This document shows, piece by piece, positions 23,554-30,607 of a DNA stretch of 60,482 nucleotides (position 1 is its first letter; each line of letters starts with the position of its first letter). Where the stretch lies: positions 1 to 60,482 of IMG/VR virus record IMGVR_UViG_3300042401_001867; one strand, written 5' to 3'. Source of the DNA: a virus. Under the pieces are notes generated by a model that saw nothing but the letters and a program-made list of their open reading frames with translations, did not search any database and was not told where the DNA came from. Made by a program: the position numbers and the translations under genes.

Positions 23554-23628
23554 GCCCTTTTAGCTCAGTGGTAGAGCACCTCACTTGTAATGAGGTGGTC
23601 CTCGGTTCAATCCCGAGAGAGGGCTCCA
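23554..23628 (+). tRNA. tRNA-Thr (UGU), CCA encoded
   Basis: Acceptor GCCCTTT/AGAGGGC, D arm GCTC/GAGC, anticodon arm CCTCA-CTTGTAA-TGAGG (UGU), T arm CTCGG-TTCAATC-CCGAG, discriminator T then CCA. Reads ACA. Confidence 0.93.
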
Positions 23629-23650
23629 AGTGATGTAGAATTCATTCCCC

Positions 23651-24451
23651 ATGGGAATAACTATTTACAGGAACCAAAGGATTGGCAAAATACCGCCAAC
23701 CCCTGCTGTCTCGATAGTCGACGAATCAGTCACCCCGGACAGTATCAAGTCACTTATTGAGTACGGCTCGATGCTCGGCCACCCAGTCTCCTACCTTCAG
23801 GAGCAAGATGGTCGATTAATTCATAACTTGGTACCTGTTCACAAAACAGAGTCTCAGCAGATTTCGACATCTTCCAAGGTTGAGCTGGAGATGCACACAG
23901 AGTCATCCTTTCATCCATACCGGCCCTCTTATGTCCTGCTGCTCTGTTTGCGCGGCGATGAAGCCGTAGCGACAACATACGCCAATGATTTTGATATAGT
24001 TCCAAAGTTGAGCCAAGAAGCAGTTTCCATACTTCAAAAAGAATGGTTCACAACACAAATTGACCAAAGTTTTAGGTCGGATGGGCAGCCAGATATTGAT
24101 GTCCGCACGTCGATACTTGAAAGAATAAGCCAAGATACAAATTCCGGCTGGAAAATAACTTACGATTCGTGGTTTATGAAAGCCGTTGGAGATGGAACCG
24201 AGGAGTCTCGATTGCAAGCCGAACGGGCGCTACTGGAGATGCGCGAGGCGGTTGATTCTTCCACCAACGAGGTAGTCCTAAAGACAGGTGACTTATTGGT
24301 AATAAACAATGATTGCACCGTTCACGGAAGAAAGCCATTCCAACCGCGATATGACGGAACCGATAGATGGGTCCAGAGAATGCTTGTGGTTCGTGAAATG
24401 CCACCGGCAGAGCATGTTGATGGGCACATGATTATCACCGAGTTTAAATAG
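23651..24451 (+). CDS. TauD/TfdA-like Fe(II)/2-oxoglutarate oxygenase
   Basis: 266 aa. The segment LEMHTESSFHPYRPSYVLLL supplies the H-x-E iron ligands, and LLVINNDCTVHGRKPF with the later DRWVQRMLV supplies the distal His and the 2-oxoglutarate Arg. This is the layout of TauD / clavaminate-synthase-like oxygenases, some of which hydroxylate amino acids. The substrate cannot be read. Starts at ATG 23651, 22 bases after tRNA-Thr. A 2OG enzyme of a different family lies at 27019-27552. Confidence 0.75.
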   Translation: MGITIYRNQRIGKIPPTPAVSIVDESVTPDSIKSLIEYGSMLGHPVSYLQEQDGRLIHNLVPVHKTESQQISTSSKVELEMHTESSFHPYRPSYVLLLCLRGDEAVATTYANDFDIVPKLSQEAVSILQKEWFTTQIDQSFRSDGQPDIDVRTSILERISQDTNSGWKITYDSWFMKAVGDGTEESRLQAERALLEMREAVDSSTNEVVLKTGDLLVINNDCTVHGRKPFQPRYDGTDRWVQRMLVVREMPPAEHVDGHMIITEFK

Positions 24452-24453
24452 TG

Positions 24454-24750
24454 ATGGATTTTGATGTGATGCCACGTTCAGAGAATCATCTTTATCAAAT
24501 TGCTGTCTTCCAATCTAGGTACAGCGGAATATATGAAGGTGGAGAATGGTTCGCGATTGGAAACTTCAAAAGTTTCGACGAAATAGGGATTTCAGAATAC
24601 CTCTTTGGCGATGATTGTGATGCTGTCGATTTTTGGATGTCTGAACAATCAGAAATGATTGGAGTTGGAAGCACGCCAGACGCTGCAGTCAAGAACCTCT
24701 ACGAGCGACACACAACCAAGGGCGAACCTACTCAAACATCTCTGGATTAA
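24454..24750 (+). CDS. hypothetical protein, 98 aa
   Basis: Starts at ATG 24454, directly after the oxygenase stop (a GTG at 24451 overlaps it). Compact alpha/beta protein with EGGEWFAIGNFKSFDE and a helix TPDAAVKNLYERH. No recognised family. Its 3' end overlaps the convergent small membrane gene by 23 bases. Confidence 0.6.
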   Translation: MDFDVMPRSENHLYQIAVFQSRYSGIYEGGEWFAIGNFKSFDEIGISEYLFGDDCDAVDFWMSEQSEMIGVGSTPDAAVKNLYERHTTKGEPTQTSLD

Positions 24751-24874
24751 TAAAAGTCATCTTGTCCCACATTCTCCTTAGCAGTGGGACCGAAGCAGCC
24801 ACAACAAATAGCGCAATAGCTACAGCGGCCATCAATGGGTTATTTTTTCCAACTGTTGGCTTATTCAGATTCAT
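24728..24874 (-). CDS. 48-aa single-span membrane protein
   Basis: Reads from ATG 24874 (MNLNKPTVGKNNPLM) into a membrane segment MAAVAIALFVVAASVPLL and a short tail. The 3' end lies inside the convergent gene. Support is the clear membrane-protein composition; the start has only a weak ribosome site (GGGACC). Function unknown. Confidence 0.4.
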   Translation of the reverse strand: MNLNKPTVGKNNPLMAAVAIALFVVAASVPLLRRMWDKMTFINPEMFE

Positions 24875-24940
24875 GATTGGTCCCATCTATTTTAGAGATA
24901 CTGTTTATAGGTTCATCTTATAACAAGATTACACACCATA

Positions 24941-25096
24941 ATGTACGTTATGTTCTACATCATCTTAATCCTAACAATAACAGCAGTATTGTCCCTACAC
25001 GCATACCTAATGAAGACCGTAGAGTCGTACGATAGCTACGCTGGTGGCTCGTTCCGCGAGTGGCAGGATTTCGAGAAGCAAAAACTAGGTTTGTAG
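24941..25096 (+). CDS. 51-aa single-span membrane protein
   Basis: Starts at ATG 24941. Residues 3-24 are hydrophobic (VMFYIILILTITAVLSLHAY), the rest is a charged tail with SFREWQDFEKQKLGL. It ends one base before the convergent gene 25098-25706. Function unknown. Confidence 0.5.
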   Translation: MYVMFYIILILTITAVLSLHAYLMKTVESYDSYAGGSFREWQDFEKQKLGL

Positions 25097-25097
25097 A

Positions 25098-25706
25098 CTA
25101 TCTAACGTATATACCTATACGTTCCAACTCGGTTCCTTCGTCGCTAATAAACTGATAGCCATCCGGTTTTGGGTCTGGCTCATCTTTCCATACAGGAATC
25201 ATTGAATCATTGCCGTAAGCGAAGTCTGGATTTTCCCGCAGGTGTATTTCGATTAGTTTTCCGCCAATAAACTCGCAGTTGATTGTTCTGTAATGAAGTG
25301 GGATGAGCCCTATGAACTGTGGTAATGGGTGCCACTTATCTGTTTTTTCCCATTTGGTAAACCTTTGATATGGGCGCTCTAGATGCTTTGTTCCGACTGT
25401 TTTAAGGATTGGCTTGTATCCCCTGTAGTCGACGCTTAAGTGCTCACCCTCAAATACTTCGCACCAGAATTCTCCTGGATGTAGGAGCTCTGTTGTTTTT
25501 TCTTCTATGTATATTTTTCTTGCTTTTTCACCCATTCCCTCTATGTTCGTAACAGGCTTCACGAAGTATTCACCCGGTTTTGGAACCGGGGTTCCGCGTG
25601 GACCACATATGTGTCCGGAAAGTCTGGAAACAATTAGTTTGTCGAATACCCAAAGATGCTTTGTGTCGCAGTTAAGCCATGCTTTTGCCTCTAGTGAGAG
25701 CTCCAC
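25098..25706 (-). CDS. conserved phage protein with WVFDKLIVSRLSG motif, 202 aa
   Basis: Blocks HLWVFDKLIVSRLSG, CGPRGTPVPKPGEYFVKPV, GEFWCEVFEGEHLSVDY and FIGGKLIEIHLRENPDF follow in this order. I recall hypothetical proteins with the same blocks from large aquatic phages (cyanophage-like); the layout with a Lys-Pro-rich loop, W-C-E and a late N-x-D could fit an ATP-grasp-like fold, but this is speculative. Follows the ferredoxin gene after 2 bases on the same strand, so they may act together or only share transcription. Confidence 0.6.
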   Translation of the reverse strand: MELSLEAKAWLNCDTKHLWVFDKLIVSRLSGHICGPRGTPVPKPGEYFVKPVTNIEGMGEKARKIYIEEKTTELLHPGEFWCEVFEGEHLSVDYRGYKPILKTVGTKHLERPYQRFTKWEKTDKWHPLPQFIGLIPLHYRTINCEFIGGKLIEIHLRENPDFAYGNDSMIPVWKDEPDPKPDGYQFISDEGTELERIGIYVR

Positions 25707-25708
25707 TT

Positions 25709-25972
25709 CTATGGCTCAATAAAGATGCACTCACCAGGGCACTCTTCTGCTGACTCAATAACGTCATCAAGCCTGTCGTCCGAGAAGGATGCCAAACCAG
25801 CTGCGCCTTCTGGGTTCCCCGCAGCGGCCGCATAAATCTTGTCCCCTTCGCGCACATACGCAAGACCGTCTGGCATCATGTGAAACACATCTGGCGCTAT
25901 CTCCGCGCATAGACCATCTCCAGTGCATAGGTCTTGGTCAATCCATACTCTCAATTTTTGAATTCCGCCCAC
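25709..25972 (-). CDS. small ferredoxin, [3Fe-4S] type
   Basis: 87 aa. Cys16, Cys22 (CTGDGLC, the usual middle Cys missing) and Cys78 in CPGEC are the ligand pattern of the [3Fe-4S] ferredoxins that serve P450s and oxygenases in actinobacteria. Cys82 is extra. The strand LRVWIDQDLCTG and the helical APDVFHM are typical. It overlaps the upstream nuclease gene by 22 bases. A phage electron carrier could serve a phage or host oxygenase; no P450 is in the window. Confidence 0.8.
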   Translation of the reverse strand: MGGIQKLRVWIDQDLCTGDGLCAEIAPDVFHMMPDGLAYVREGDKIYAAAAGNPEGAAGLASFSDDRLDDVIESAEECPGECIFIEP

Positions 25973-26349
25973 GTTTTGTCGCCAACGCCGAAGTATTCAC
26001 GAGCATAACCAGAACCAATGATATCCTTATTCAAACACGCTGTTGTTGGGTCGTCTATTTTGTCCGAGCTATATATTCTTGCAAGAACACGCCCATACTT
26101 GTCGTTTTTGTCTGGAATTGTATTTACAAAAACCCACTTGTGATTAGTCAGCCAATCCTTGGTGAATGACTTGGCCTTCAAACCAAGTTCTTTTTCTGCA
26201 AGGTCTTTCGTTCTTGATTCAGGGGTGTTGACTCCATATAAGCGAACACGAATCTTGTGATGCACGCTGAACCCTAGGTCGACCATCAGGTCTACGGTGT
26301 CACCATCCACAACATTGAGGACCGTAGCCCCATACCAGAAGCGTTCCAT
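25951..26349 (-). CDS. staphylococcal-nuclease-like (thermonuclease) protein
   Basis: 132 aa, one SNase OB fold. VVDGDTVDLMVDLGF holds the first metal Asp (D20), IRVRLYGVNTPES holds Arg36 and Glu44, and KYGRVLARIY holds Arg87, the catalytic set. The residue matching Asp40 of S. aureus nuclease is Asn41, which is seen in some homologues. No signal peptide, so it acts inside the infected cell or virion. It may degrade host DNA. Confidence 0.85.
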   Translation of the reverse strand: MERFWYGATVLNVVDGDTVDLMVDLGFSVHHKIRVRLYGVNTPESRTKDLAEKELGLKAKSFTKDWLTNHKWVFVNTIPDKNDKYGRVLARIYSSDKIDDPTTACLNKDIIGSGYAREYFGVGDKTWAEFKN

Positions 26350-26355
26350 TTTTTT

Positions 26356-26967
26356 TTATTCCTCAGACTTGTTTTTAGAATTTTTGTATCTATCTAGAAG
26401 TCGTCTTCCTTTTGCGGCCAGCTTTGCAGCATCTTCTGCATTCTTGGGGACTCTTTCACCCCATGCCGTTGCTGATAGCGCCAAGCGCGTTGCTCTACCC
26501 TTTTCGTCAACCATTGGTCCTGATGGGTTTGTAAAAAATCTTGTCAAGAACGAACCCTTGCGACGCATTTTTTCTGGTGTATCAGCAGCGCCCTTTACAC
26601 CCGGCTTGAGTTTTGAGCCTTCGATTCTATTAAAGTACGCTCTACCGGCTGCAGTCAAACCACCCTTTGGGTCTTTTAGTTTTGGCTTTGCAGATTTTTC
26701 ATCAACCGGGACACAGTTCGGAACCTTTTTGCCGCTCTTGCCAATCTTCATTCCAACTTGTTTGTATCCAGGCCAACACGGACCATCTGATGTCTTAGTG
26801 TTTAAATCATCTGGTAAACCAGAACCATCCATATAGCTATCAAAAACTTTTGAAGAGTAATATTCATCGTAGATTGGCATCAAGTCTTCTGCATCCACAT
26901 CGGTCGATACTTCTACCTTGAGGTTGAGTAGTTCTTCGAAAAGTTGGTCATCATTTAGTTCGTTCAT
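26356..26967 (-). CDS. DUF6321-like structural-type protein, 203 aa
   Basis: Start at ATG 26967 (MNELNDDQLFEEL) after GGGAGAATT; an upstream ATG at 27009 lacks a site. Acidic N-terminal part, then CWPGYKQVGMKIGKSGKKVPNCVP and the block GGLTAAGRAYFNRIEGSKLKPGVKG ending KRRGSFLTRFF-like (here MRRKGSFLTRFFTNP), which I associate with DUF6321, a family from phages and bacteria of unknown function. It sits between the nuclease and 2OG oxygenase genes. Confidence 0.65.
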   Translation of the reverse strand: MNELNDDQLFEELLNLKVEVSTDVDAEDLMPIYDEYYSSKVFDSYMDGSGLPDDLNTKTSDGPCWPGYKQVGMKIGKSGKKVPNCVPVDEKSAKPKLKDPKGGLTAAGRAYFNRIEGSKLKPGVKGAADTPEKMRRKGSFLTRFFTNPSGPMVDEKGRATRLALSATAWGERVPKNAEDAAKLAAKGRRLLDRYKNSKNKSEE

Positions 26968-27018
26968 TGCACAATTCTCCCATATTTCCTGTAATTTAGG
27001 CGACAACAAATAATAACA

Positions 27019-27552
27019 CTAGCTAGCGTCAACAATCATGTGAATCCTGTGAGTGGAGCCATTGTTATCAACTTTGTGAACCCTGTTGGTGTTGTCTATC
27101 ACCCAAATCTCCCCTGGTTTTAAATTCTTAGAAATGCCACCAACCGTGAATGTGCAGGAGCTATTCGTAACGATAGGTACGTGTATTCTGTGGGTGTTTC
27201 TAGTGACTATCCCCTGGTCTTTATGTGGCTTAATAATCCCTCCAGGGTTCATCCTTGTCAACATCGAGGACGTTTCTGAAACTTGACCAATGGATTCTCC
27301 GACAATTTTGCATATTCTCATTATGTCCGAACTGAATTGTTCGTAATGTTGGTGCTTTTCTGGACTGTACTCATTGGACTTTGGGGAATACTTCAACGGG
27401 ATTGTCTCGGTGTGATAACTGGCTATTCCCCCTGTGTTTTTTCTACCCTTATATTCACTCCAATCTAGGTCATTGAAGGATAAAACCTTATTCAATAGAT
27501 TCTGAAAGTCTGGGAAAATTCCTATATATCTAAATGCTTCATTTTCTTTCAT
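27019..27552 (-). CDS. Asp/Asn beta-hydroxylase-like 2OG oxygenase
   Basis: 177 aa. The core MNPGGIIKPHKDQG (His and Asp iron ligands), THRIHVPIVTN, a second block LKPGEIWVIDNTNRVHKVDN (distal His) and HRIHMIVD (2-oxoglutarate Arg) form the cupin fold of aspartyl/asparaginyl beta-hydroxylases. Phage members near capsid genes could modify a virion or host protein. It follows the major capsid gene across a terminator, so it needs its own promoter or read-through. Confidence 0.75.
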   Translation of the reverse strand: MKENEAFRYIGIFPDFQNLLNKVLSFNDLDWSEYKGRKNTGGIASYHTETIPLKYSPKSNEYSPEKHQHYEQFSSDIMRICKIVGESIGQVSETSSMLTRMNPGGIIKPHKDQGIVTRNTHRIHVPIVTNSSCTFTVGGISKNLKPGEIWVIDNTNRVHKVDNNGSTHRIHMIVDAS

Positions 27553-27574
27553 GAAATCATCCTATATAAAGCAA

Positions 27575-27610
27575 AAACCTCACGCCCCCATTACTGGAAA
27601 CGTGAGGTTT
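27575..27610 (-). terminator. terminator after the major capsid gene
   Basis: AAACCTCACG (27575-27584) pairs with CGTGAGGTTT (27601-27610), a 10-bp stem with a 16-base loop; on the minus strand it is followed by TTGCTTT. It lies 19 bases after the capsid stop at 27629. Confidence 0.85.
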
Positions 27611-27628
27611 GCTTTTACTTGGTTTGAA

Positions 27629-29005
27629 TTACGCTTCTGGAGCTCCGTCGAAGTCAATCGAAACGAACGCTTCTGGACGCTTAACAGCCAGAGCAAGTCT
27701 CTGTTCTGCAAGAATCACGATTGCGTTGCGCACGAAGAAGTCTGAGTGCTGTTCCGAAATTCGGATTGAAGCCTGCTCGCGGTCGTACAGCTGTGCAGCA
27801 GTACCGAAAGCACCGACGAGGCCGGTTCCTTCTGCCATTGCTGGAGTGTCGATAACTGGCATTCTCCAAACTCGTGGCTCGCCACCCATTGCAACCGAAA
27901 CTGCGATGAGGTACTGGCCTTGTGAGTCCTTGGTCAACTCGATGTCTTCCCAATCGTTCGGGTGCAATACGACGCCCGATGGCTCGTAGTAAGCCAAGAA
28001 CGAAAGTGTTGCAGCACGACGGATTGCGTCAGCCTTGGTGTCTACCACTGGAAGTGTTGCACCATTTGACCAGGCATATGACTGGATGTTTGGTGTGTTC
28101 ATAACGCCCAAGAGGTTCTCGCCGACGCCGTCGCCATTGAGAATTTGGTTGTCTTCCAACAAGCGAAGGCCGTACATCAACTCGTTGTCGATGATTGAAC
28201 GCAGCTGTGGCTCATCGGCAAGGACGTTGCGGTGTGCAGCTTCCCAGTGTGCCAATGTGCGAACAGGTGCTTGCTCACCAACGAATGAGAACGATGACTG
28301 TGGCTTCAGCGCGAATGCACTGTTTCCACCGTTACGCTCTGCAACAGTTGAAGCTGAGTTAACACCAGCAGCGAAGCCGTAACCCTCCTGGATAGGAGTG
28401 GTGAAGCCGAGCTGACGGAAGTACTCGATAACAGCAGCAGTTGTTGTGCGAACTGGGAACAAGTCACGAACACGCTTTGTGCGCATTGGCTGTGTAATCA
28501 TCGCATCGCGTTGCACTGAACCAAACGAACCGATTCGGCTGTTTGCTACGTCAGTGCCAGGAAGTGCTGAGTACACATCTTTTACGTTGTAGTTACCAGC
28601 TGTGAATGAAGCCTTTACTTGCCATGGTGCAACCATGTTTGCGCCGTTACGGCCGTTTGCGAGAGTCTTGAATTCAGCTGAGTCCAAGAACATTTCGCCG
28701 ATTGACTTGATTTCACGGCTGGAGAGTTGTCCAACTTCTGCACTTGCTGCAGCAAATGAACCTGCAACACTCTCTGCTGGCTGTGAAGCCCAAGAATCAA
28801 CGCTGTTCATTGTCTCCATGCCTTCAATCAAGGACTTGATTTCCTTGATGTCTGTCATGTTCTTGTCGAACGCTGTCTTCTGCTCTGAAGTAACGACAAC
28901 TGTGCCGTCTTCTACACGGAATGAATCCGCAATGGCCTTATTGTCGGCCATTTTTCCACGAAGTGCACCTTGCAGTTCGTTTAATCTTGAATTGTCTTGC
29001 GACAT
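27629..29005 (-). CDS. HK97-fold major capsid protein
   Basis: 458 aa. Residues 1-93 form a helical delta-like domain (MSQDNSRLNELQGALRGKM, ETMNSVDSWAS), residues 94-97 read LSSR, and the mature part begins IKSIGEMFLDSAEFK, the usual start region of processed HK97-type capsid proteins. The E-loop and P-domain blocks VRDLFPVRTTTAAVIEYFRQ, EDNQILNGDGVGENLLGVMN and SGVVLHPNDWEDIEL are typical. The prohead protease at the start of 43970-53920 is expected to remove residues 1 to about 96, leaving about 360. It has its own 152-base leader (29006-29157) and terminator, so it is expressed apart and probably more strongly than the head operon. Confidence 0.95.
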   Translation of the reverse strand: MSQDNSRLNELQGALRGKMADNKAIADSFRVEDGTVVVTSEQKTAFDKNMTDIKEIKSLIEGMETMNSVDSWASQPAESVAGSFAAASAEVGQLSSREIKSIGEMFLDSAEFKTLANGRNGANMVAPWQVKASFTAGNYNVKDVYSALPGTDVANSRIGSFGSVQRDAMITQPMRTKRVRDLFPVRTTTAAVIEYFRQLGFTTPIQEGYGFAAGVNSASTVAERNGGNSAFALKPQSSFSFVGEQAPVRTLAHWEAAHRNVLADEPQLRSIIDNELMYGLRLLEDNQILNGDGVGENLLGVMNTPNIQSYAWSNGATLPVVDTKADAIRRAATLSFLAYYEPSGVVLHPNDWEDIELTKDSQGQYLIAVSVAMGGEPRVWRMPVIDTPAMAEGTGLVGAFGTAAQLYDREQASIRISEQHSDFFVRNAIVILAEQRLALAVKRPEAFVSIDFDGAPEA

Positions 29006-29157
29006 GATTTGCTCCTATTAGAATTGATTGAGGGTTGGATAACTAACTTGTAATCTGGCTTAGGTAAGCACCCAGCCCTAGATATATAAAGTAACAGAGA
29101 TTTACACCTTTTAGTGGAACTACTTTATTTGTAAACAAAAGTGTGTAAATAATTAAA

Positions 29158-29871
29158 TTAATCTTCTGAAAGTTCCTGATGGATTGATTTTTTTCTTTTC
29201 AGTTTTCCCAGCTCTTCTCGTAGAACTGTTCTTATTACACTTCTTTCCTGATTGGCTCTTCCTCTACGTCCGAGCGAAGTTGAGCCAGCCAAACGAGAAT
29301 AATCGCTCATATTTGTACATGGCATCCATACGGCTCTTCCTGTTTTCGAGATTCTCCTACTTATGCCAATGCACCCCATCTGACGCGAACGGGCACGGGC
29401 GGATTCAGGGTCGTTGAATACGTCTGGGTCATTATCTCTTATGTATTCAGGTCCGGTCATTGCCGCTTTGGCCATGCTTGCACCGAACATGTTCATGGTC
29501 GGACCACCAGAAATCGCAGAACCACTTGACACCCCAGACCCAACATCCTGTGGTGCCGAGAATTGACTCTGACCAGAAGTTACTCCAGGGCCAGAACCAT
29601 TAATTCCTTGTATCGGCCGTTCCCGAAGTTTTTCCCAGCCATCCCTTCGCTTCTTTTTCTTCTTGACAGGAATTTCATCTTTGACGATAGGGCTTTGTGC
29701 GGCAGATTTTTTTATCCAGTCATCGCTCTCGGCTCGCATCGATATTTTCTTAAGTGACTCCGGCGATGAACAGGGAGCCCAGTTGCCATCCTCGTCCTGA
29801 TGTGCGCCTCGGCAGCCAACCATCTCGGCAACTCTTAGTGCCTCAATCTTTTTTACTAGAGCACCAGGCAT
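29158..29871 (-). CDS. head-operon protein with repeated GCxG...PC motifs, 237 aa
   Basis: Two similar blocks, GCRGAHQDEDGNWAPCSS near the N terminus and MGCIGISRR..GRAVWMPCTN near residue 170-190, flank a low-complexity Gly/Ser/Pro stretch and a KKKKKRR cluster. The paired Cys pattern suggests metal binding or disulfides. The gene is the last of the head operon before the capsid gene. It is probably a virion or assembly protein, by context only. Confidence 0.6.
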   Translation of the reverse strand: MPGALVKKIEALRVAEMVGCRGAHQDEDGNWAPCSSPESLKKISMRAESDDWIKKSAAQSPIVKDEIPVKKKKKRRDGWEKLRERPIQGINGSGPGVTSGQSQFSAPQDVGSGVSSGSAISGGPTMNMFGASMAKAAMTGPEYIRDNDPDVFNDPESARARSRQMGCIGISRRISKTGRAVWMPCTNMSDYSRLAGSTSLGRRGRANQERSVIRTVLREELGKLKRKKSIHQELSED

Positions 29872-29872
29872 T

Positions 29873-30607
29873 TTAGAACCTCTTGAATTTCTGTTCTAAA
29901 GCTTTGCCTATTCTTGTTGCTGAATCGCTTTTAGCTCTATCAGATATGGATTTGACTCTTCTAAGCGAGCGGTTTGTTTTGCAGCCAAATTCAGCTTTTT
30001 CATCCATGAATCTTGATATTTTTCGCGAAGTCCCAAAACCTGCTTTTTTCTGAATTGATTCAGAGTTAAATGATTTTCCATATTCTGCCCTGCCATCGAC
30101 AAACAGGCCGGATTTGACATCTATTCCTATTTTTTTACTCTTTGCTTCAATAATCAAGGACGTATTTTTTAAAGAGTTTTTAAAGGATTTGGCCCTGTAG
30201 CCAATTTTGTTGATTTGTGGGGTCGGTTTCGCTTCTATGTCGGATTTGTCTGATTTTGTTTTTATAATCACGCTTCTTGGAAATACTGTCCGCCCAGAGA
30301 AAACAGTGTTATTTTTCAAAGTCTTCGAAACAATCTCTTCGGAGAGAATGTCTATCTCCACCTTGTTCGACGCTGTTTTTTCAATTATTGAATTTGCTAC
30401 ATTTTCGCTTACTTTTTTGAAAGCTGTTATTTCGGTCCAGTCTGGAGTGACTATTTCTGATTCATTCGAGAAGTTTGAATTTGCACTTTTTGCCCATTCT
30501 GCCCCCATTTCATGAAAACCGTAGAAAGACAGCGAATCATTACTTTTCACAACAATCGCAAAAGGAGTGTTTCTCACTACATCTTTAACTATGAGTATTT
30601 CAGGCAT
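29873..30607 (-). CDS. hypothetical head-operon protein, 244 aa
   Basis: Start at ATG 30607 (MPEILIVKDV) after AAAGGTGG, overlapping the previous gene by 8 bases; a GTG at 30616 also lies in frame. Beta-rich N terminus, then a long Lys/Ser/Ile-rich region with repeating short units such as NKIGYRAKSFKNSLKN and EYGKSFNSESIQKKAGFG, that looks like a fibrous or disordered repeat protein. Function unknown; made together with the virion genes. Confidence 0.55.
   Translation of the reverse strand: MPEILIVKDVVRNTPFAIVVKSNDSLSFYGFHEMGAEWAKSANSNFSNESEIVTPDWTEITAFKKVSENVANSIIEKTASNKVEIDILSEEIVSKTLKNNTVFSGRTVFPRSVIIKTKSDKSDIEAKPTPQINKIGYRAKSFKNSLKNTSLIIEAKSKKIGIDVKSGLFVDGRAEYGKSFNSESIQKKAGFGTSRKISRFMDEKAEFGCKTNRSLRRVKSISDRAKSDSATRIGKALEQKFKRF

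Noticed and set aside
23369-23554. Open frame of 61 codons on the plus strand
   Set aside because: It runs across tRNA-Ser and the following tRNA-like gene.
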